NCBI GenBank assembly: GCA_015501595.1
Contig: JADNRX010001014.1
Span: 1 to 16,156 of the forward strand
Source of the DNA: Hymenopellis radicata
Taxonomy: Eukaryota > Basidiomycota > Agaricomycetes > Agaricales > Physalacriaceae
Direction of reading: 5' to 3'
DNA length: 16,156 bases
The notes beneath the pieces are model-generated. The model ran no database searches, was not told where the DNA came from, and was given only the letters and a program-made list of their open reading frames with translations. Every line of letters begins with the position of its first letter. Position 1 is the first letter of the stretch. A program made the position numbers and the translations under genes. Below are positions 8,746 to 16,156 of this stretch, piece after piece.

Positions 8746-9093
8746 GGGTGTGGTGGTGGGAGGAACTCAAGAGATCTGCCCGATCGCACGCTTACGCATC
8801 GCTTTGGGACTCGGCCCGAGTCGCCGGATCTGGTGAAATTGTTGCGTATAGCTTGTTTGAGCCACGCAAGGGTCCGTTTGAGTTGCTAAAAATTTGTAAA
8901 TTAAGATAAAATACATACCTAAATATTTGCGAGTCATCGTGTGATGACTTGTGGTCCGCAGATGGATACTCAGACCCACGACCGGACTCACGAGTACGTG
9001 ACTCGCGAGTCACATGAGTGCGAACGCCGAGGTGCCCGAGGCAAGTCGAGTCACCAGATGACTCGGTGACTCGGTGACTCGTTGAGGTCTCTA

Positions 9094-12000
9094 AGCTTGA
9101 TAAACATCCTAGGCATTGGAAGCGAGCTGTCCCAGGCGGTCTTCAACACGTTGTCGGCTTTGGTTCCCTTCAAGTCTCCGACTCTCATCTTCTGGACTTG
9201 CTGAAGTGCGCATCCCAAGGCTTCGTCTGAGGCGTTAGAATATAGACGATAGGGCAAGCCTTCCACGGGGTGTCCTAGTACAGGCGCCTCTTGTAGGGCC
9301 TTCTTCGCCGCCTGGAATGCTTGTTCTTCCTCGACTCCCCAGGTCCACTTCTTCCCTTTTTTCAAAAGGTTGAACAGGGGACCGCATATGTCTGAGAAGA
9401 AGGGGATGAAGAGGGTAAAGTAAACGACCATTCCCAAAAACGTCTGCAACTCTGACATTTTCGTTGGTCGTTTTAGTTCCAGAATGGCCCGGACTTTCTC
9501 CTCATGCGTGGATAGGCCTAGTCTTGAGACTTGATGCCTGAGTAACAGGATAGAGTCGTAGAAGAAGTGGCATTTGGTTGGCGAAAGAGTTAGTCCCGAT
9601 TTCCGTATAGCTCCTAACACCTAGTCAAGGTGGTTGATATGCTCTTCGTACGTTTTGGAATACACGACAATGTCATCAATGTATACTAACGAGAAGCTCC
9701 ATAGATAAGGGGATAGGATTCCTTGCATCAACCTTTGGAATATAGATGGTCCATTTCTTAGCCCAAACGGCATGCGAAGGAATTGAAACAGCCCTCTATG
9801 CGTTCGGAAGGCTGTCTTCTCGACATCCTCTTCCGACATGTCCAACTGGGTGAACCCCGATAAAGCGTCTAAGGCTGAGAATACTTGCGCTCCTGTTAGC
9901 GCGGCCAAGATTTCTGTCTGTCGCGGTATTGGAAACTCGTCCGATACAGTGGCAGCGTTAATTCTGTGGTAGTCAATGCAAAATCGTGGTTTTCCGTTCC
10001 TGTACGCGATTACCACGGGGCTGACCAAGGGGATTTCGAGGGTTCGATCACCTTCTGATGAATCCATGTGTCGATTTGTTTGTCGATTAGTTCTCTTTTT
10101 GCTGGAGAGGTAGCATACATGGGAACACTGATAGGTTGGGTATCATCCTTCAGTCTGATTTTCGCTTTAGCTGCTACGTTCCCTAGTCGACTGTCAAATC
10201 CAAACATGTCTTGGTGTTTCTCTAGGACCGCCCAGCCTTTCTCAGTCAGATGTTCTGGCAAGGATCCGATATCGATCAGCTCTCTCAGGTCTTTCGACGG
10301 GTAGATGGTGTCGTCGGGCATAGCGGCAGTCTTGGGACCCATGTCGTCCTCTTCGGGTCCTGGTTCCGCATGATCTGTTGTCTCTGGATCTTGCATAGCA
10401 AGGTTCGCTTCGACCACCGCCTTTATCTTCTCCGTCATCTCTTGATATCGTAGTACTGTAGCGTTTCGACCGTAGGTTCGCGGTCTGTGATGCGATATGC
10501 CGTGAACCTACAGCGAACAGCTTCGTTTCCAGGCACGGACACGGGAATTACCCAATTTGGACATCCCGCCGCTAGGCGGGCCCGAAAATTTCCATTTTGG
10601 GCGATCTGTGCCTTAAAATTTCGACCGTGACGCGATATGCTATATATATAGCTTGGCTTCGCAAGGGTCCGTGACCCGATATCCGAATTAACGGTCGAAA
10701 CGGTACAGTACGTCTTCTTCGTTTTTCGCTATATCGAAGAATTCGTCGGCTTTTGAGATGCTGCCCACTATTTCTCCCTTCCTCACCATTCGTGGATGGT
10801 CGGTAGGGTTCATTATAGGCACTCTTCGATAGCTAGGGGTCAGAAGAACATTCGGGGTTGCGAGGTACATGGATCCTTTGAGAGGTAAGAGCCCGCGCTC
10901 AACTATGAATTCCTCGTCTTCGGTGAAATATCCTTCTACCTCGACGTTGACACATGAATGCGCCTTGATTCGATAGTCCTTGGCAGCGCACAGTTCCCTT
11001 GTACTGTAAGTCTCTTTCCTTGATTCGACGTCTTCTGGTTTGCTGCCTCCGATGTAACTTTGCTTTCAGGAAGTGAGCGATTCCGTATGCACTGGCTCGC
11101 AGATTTTTCCAATCATCCGTGTTGTTTACGGCTTGCGCAGCGACCACAAATTTCGTGTTGCCAAAATGGATAGAAGTCCCTTCTTCGATTGACCTTGTCA
11201 CCGACAGCTCGTAATTGATATGGTAATCTTCGCCAAGCAGTAATGGGACTGACATGCCGGGTACTAAGAAAACTTCTACTGTGGTTTCGACCATCGCTCC
11301 CTCTCTTGTTTGCACAAAAAGGGGTAGGTCACAGTAGCCTTGGATAGCTTTCGTCTTGTCCGTTAGCTGCCATAGCATCATCTTCTTGCTGGTGCGTATC
11401 GTCAGTTTATGTCTCAATGTCTCGTAGACTTCCATGGATAATAGACTGATATTCGCGCAAGAATCTAAACGTTGATCCATTACGGGTCCGTCTTTGCTCC
11501 CGATCGGTCCTTTCATGGAAAGAACTGATACCCCTACGGCTGAGCATCCTGAAGCATGTTTGCGATGAGGTTTAATCACAAAAGGTTCTTCGTTGAGCGG
11601 AGGATCAATCAGAGTCTCGTTTTCTCGTAGTCCCTCTTCCTCTGCCTCTACTTCGACGTCTAGGCCTTCTCTGACTGTGTTCCCCATCCATAGATCTTCG
11701 CTCTCGTGTCCTGTTGGCCATGTAGGAGTTTCTGGACAGTTTGATTCGTCCTTCCCTTTGTCTGGTGGCACCCCTTCCTTCGTGGGAAGGTGACTTTGAG
11801 GCGGCGCTCGAGAATGGGATCTCATTCTCCGGAGTATCTGCTCATCATCATAGTCCTCGTTAGTCCAAAATTCCTCGACTTTCTCTAAGTCGCGATCTTT
11901 GTCCTTAGGGGATAAGGAGCAGTCGGATGATTCTTCCTCGTCATCATCGTCGTCATCGACTACTTCAATCCTCCACGAATTGTCGACATAGGGCTTACGT

Positions 12001-12194
12001 TCTCTCTCAGCTGGCGCTTTCAGAACTGCCTCTTCAAAATCCTGTTGGGTGTCCGCTGCTAGCTTGTCCAAATCCACCATCTTTTGAGATAGTAATACTT
12101 GATAGGCCATGTTGTACGCTCGTTCTACTTGCGGCGGATCCTTTGCGAAGGGACTAGACTCTGAAAGCTTCGCTGATTTCACTTTAGAAGTTTG
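9094..12194 (-). pseudogene. pol: Ty3/gypsy pol (protease, reverse transcriptase, start of RNase H), broken
   Basis: The segments are in domain order. An acidic linker is followed by an aspartic protease with LDSCANISLLS (catalytic D about 11465) and VPLLLGED (about 11240). Next is a region continuing into the MITE, and then the reverse transcriptase with SALDALSGF (catalytic D about 9869), FLRMPFGLRN and YIDD (9672-9683). The tether FLGMVVYF follows, then RNase H beginning YSNASDEALG. Pol ends at the junction with element III, so most of RNase H and all integrase are absent. Damage: a frameshift near 10985 (one extra base), the MITE at 10456-10708, a frameshift near 10025 in a C run, TAG at 9621-9623 in place of the usual HLDW tryptophan, and D to N in RNase H at 9234-9236. 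The element is not functional as it stands. Confidence 0.9.
10456..10708. mobile_element. 253-bp MITE with TA duplication inside gypsy pol
   Basis: The terminal inverted repeats are CTGTAGCGTTTCGACCGT on the left and CTGTACCGTTTCGACCGT reverse-complemented on the right (18 bp, one mismatch). TA flanks them at 10454-10455 and 10709-10710. Deleting the element plus one TA rejoins pol exactly in frame: NEEDV then LRYQEMTEK. The TA duplication suggests mobilisation by a Tc1/mariner-type (including pogo-like) transposase. The interior holds a CCCGCC-GCTA-GGCGGG hairpin (10565-10580) and A+T-rich words including TATATATATA. It has no coding capacity. Confidence 0.92.
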
Positions 12195-14571
<2,377 letters not shown>

Positions 14572-14603
14572 GACTTTCGAATTTTTGGGAGTGTTTGGAT
14601 CGT

Positions 14604-14664
14604 TAGGAAAGGGGATTGACGTGTTAGGATGGGTAGGAAAGGGAATTGACGTGTTAGGATGGGT
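14604..14664. repeat. Two 30-bp tandem repeats in the gypsy leader
   Basis: The 30-bp unit (AGGAAAGGGGATTGACGTGT followed by TAGGATGGGT) occurs twice, with one difference (GGGG versus GGGA). It lies just upstream of the gag ATG on the minus strand, in the transcribed leader. Confidence 0.88.
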
Positions 14665-14724
14665 GTATTCGTGGGCCAAGCTCGTAATAAGCAGCAAGAT
14701 TGCTTGTATGATAGTTCTTGGACT

Positions 14725-14745
14725 ACATTGGGAAGTTCCCAATGT
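14725..14745. repeat. Perfect palindrome in the gypsy 5' leader
   Basis: ACATTGGGAA, a central G, then TTCCCAATGT: 10-bp arms with a 1-nt spacer. In the leader RNA it could form a hairpin or a kissing or dimer contact, as leader palindromes do in many retroelements. That function is inferred. Confidence 0.8.
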
Positions 14746-14924
14746 GTCCACTTTGTAGGGTATCGTACGGAACGATAGCCTACGCGAGGGCATTCTTCCC
14801 GGGTGCGTCCGAGCGGAACTGAGGTGTACGCGTTCGTGTACAGAAACAAGAAGAAGAAAAAGTAAAGCCGGTATAGTCCAGAACCTGTAGTGGTGTTAGT
14901 TGCTTTAAGAGCTCAGAGGATCTA

Positions 14925-15142
14925 CCAGTTATCGTTACTCGGCGTTGACTAACGTTGAGAATGAAGATGATGGTAAAAGGTGAATTCTACAGCACGTTGT
15001 ACGTGCATGTAAGTACATGAGGTATTGTAATACTCATGAGTCATCGTAACCGAAAGAGGAAAATCGTAATCTAATCGTAACAGTAAAAGTAACCACGCGC
15101 GGAGTGAATCACAAGTACCTAACCCTCGTATAACATCTTACA
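14925..15142 (-). repeat. Candidate 5' LTR of the gypsy element
   Basis: On the minus strand TGTAAG starts at 15142, and a TGG primer-site candidate follows about 215 bp downstream. That is a plausible length and position for a short gypsy LTR upstream of gag. No second LTR is available for comparison because the 3' part of the element is gone. The downstream edge does not end in a clean CA, so both boundaries are provisional. Confidence 0.35.
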
Positions 15143-15245
15143 CTTATATGTGCCGATATACCTGTCTTATGTTGCTACAAGTTGTTGTGAAACTCAACAA
15201 AGCTCAACAGGAGGAAAATGCACATAATATATATAATTTAACTAC

Positions 15246-15265
15246 ATAGTATATATACTATATGT
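15246..15265. repeat. A+T palindrome upstream of the gypsy element
   Basis: ATAGTATATATACTAT lies within an A+T-rich stretch (15220-15280). It could be promoter-like or flanking DNA, and nothing here decides between them. Confidence 0.55.
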
Positions 15266-15299
15266 AGAGCATGTATCAAAGGGGAATCTACATCTGTCA

Positions 15300-16156
15300 C
15301 TAGACTGATTCCTGTGTCGTTGAGCTGTATCCAGTTGCTGATGATAATATTGCCCTTGTGCTTGCTAGCCACATACTAGTGTGCCAATGGTCAGAAAGAT
15401 GCGACATCAAGGTGGTGAAACACGTATCAGAGCCTCCGGGTGATGGTAGATGTGTGAGTACTGCAGACGGGCATCCCCAACGGTTTTGTACCAGCAGTCG
15501 TCGTCGAGGCTTACATGAGTTCGTCCCAGAGTTCCCACTCATCTGCAGTGTGCAGTCCAGAGGGAAGCGAGAGGCGCACAGTCGATGCAAGAGGTGTGGA
15601 GATGATCGCGAGCAGTCAGGAAATGACTTGGTGAGAGGAAGAGTTCGTCGGGCTCTCTGGCATGTCCCGCGAAGCTGTGGCCCCGTCGTATGGAATGAAA
15701 GTGGCGGTAATGAAGGAGCCGCGGGGTTATGTCCGTGCTGCGATGAATGGGATCAGTGCCTCGCCAATCATTGATGTGATCTGGATCTGCGCGAGGGTAT
15801 CTGCGCGAGGGTGTGCGACTCATCTGGATGATGGAACACAGTCGCCGGAAATTCGAAGCACGCTTCGCTGTGGCCAAATGCGGGTAATGGGTGACGGAGA
15901 GGCTTGTAGTCATTGATACGTTGTATTTGGGGCAGTCCAGCGCAGCTCCTTGGGTGAGACGTTGATGCGAGAAAAATGGCGGATATCGAGGACTAATTGA
16001 ACACGAAACTACTATAACCGTGTTCGAGGCTCAGCAAATGGGCGAAAAACATTGGCACAAAATACCTTCGAAGCAACTCGTTCTTCCTTCTTCCCGGGCC
16101 AGCTTGCCTAGCATACCATAGCAACGCCGTCAAAATCCCAAATCATAGCGGCATCT
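15300..16156. other. No recognisable gene or element at the right edge
   Basis: Two overlapping antiparallel open frames of moderate length (15358-15774 plus, 15539-15913 minus) show no domain, intron pattern or family resemblance I can name. ATCTGCGCGAGGGT is perfectly duplicated in tandem at 15785-15812. The stretch may be flanking DNA, an untranslated region or old transposon sequence. Confidence 0.4.

Larger units (their letters stand above)
8200..9093. mobile_element. Element III: hAT-like transposon lacking its left end
   Basis: The right end, reverse-complemented, reads TAGAGACCTCAACGAGTCA, the same as element II. The interior is collinear with element II: CATCCCCGGGCAATGGCAC, a GGT tract, a CAGCAGCAGG segment with CTGACAATCGTCAG, CGATCGCACGCTTACGC, and an AAATTTGTAAATTAAG box. 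The right subterminal array uses GACTCG and GAGTCAC words where element II uses GGATC. No left terminal repeat is found, and recognisable similarity to II begins only near 8200. The expected duplication would be AGCTTGAT (9094-9101), with no partner on the left. The right end interrupts the gypsy pol gene. Confidence 0.8.
14572..14925 (-). other. Gypsy 5' leader between gag start and putative primer site
   Basis: No conserved protein is visible; frames across this stretch are low-information. It holds the 30-bp tandem repeat, the 21-bp palindrome and a pyrimidine-rich run (CTTTTTCTTCTTCTTG on the minus strand, about 14850-14865). TGGTAGATCCTCTGAGC on the minus strand (about 14911-14927) begins with the TGG expected of a tRNA primer-binding site. 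I cannot name the tRNA. Confidence 0.45.

Noticed and set aside
15358..15913. Antiparallel open frames at the right edge as genes
   Set aside because: They overlap on opposite strands, have no recognisable domain or splice pattern, and composition is unremarkable.

Overview
The window looks like transposon-dense nuclear DNA of a basidiomycete fungus, probably an agaricomycete. The reasons are a KDZ-superfamily transposase gene with a CxC2-type cysteine cluster and ten in-frame introns of 45-79 nt (GT...AG, one with a clear CTAAC branch site), and a Ty3/gypsy element of the type common in these fungi. I found no intact host gene, no tRNA or rRNA, and no CRISPR-like array. Gene models come from manual translation and from memory of protein families, not from database searches.

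Layout. Positions 284-6347 (minus strand) hold one KDZ transposase gene cut by later insertions. Its start lies near 6347, its body at 5241-1978 and its C-terminal part at 780-284. Element V (5242-6299) and element I (781-1977) are inserted in its exons, each with a perfect 8-bp target duplication. A third terminus (element IV, ending at 283) cuts the C-terminus and runs off the left edge. Removing the insertions rejoins the reading frame exactly. Positions 6348-7067 and 8134 to about 8200 are one unassigned stretch split by element II (7076-8125, 8-bp duplication). Element III (about 8200-9093) keeps only its right end. That end lies inside the RNase H region of a minus-strand Ty3/gypsy element running from 9094 to about 15140. 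The gypsy element has a Gag with a collagen-like domain and a CCHC knuckle, a DSCA-type aspartic protease, reverse transcriptase and the start of RNase H. A 253-bp MITE with a TA duplication (10456-10708) sits in its pol. Positions 15300-16156 have no recognisable content.

How the parts relate. Elements I, II, III and V are non-autonomous and share a core layout: an A+T-rich box, a conserved GATCGCACGC-like motif, and GGT-repeat or palindrome tracts. Their subterminal arrays, however, are built from different short palindromic words. This word swapping on a shared chassis is the most unusual feature of the window. Both the KDZ gene and the gypsy element are decayed by stop codons, frameshifts and insertions. 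Several single-base indels lie in homopolymers, so assembly error must be excluded before all of them are read as true decay.
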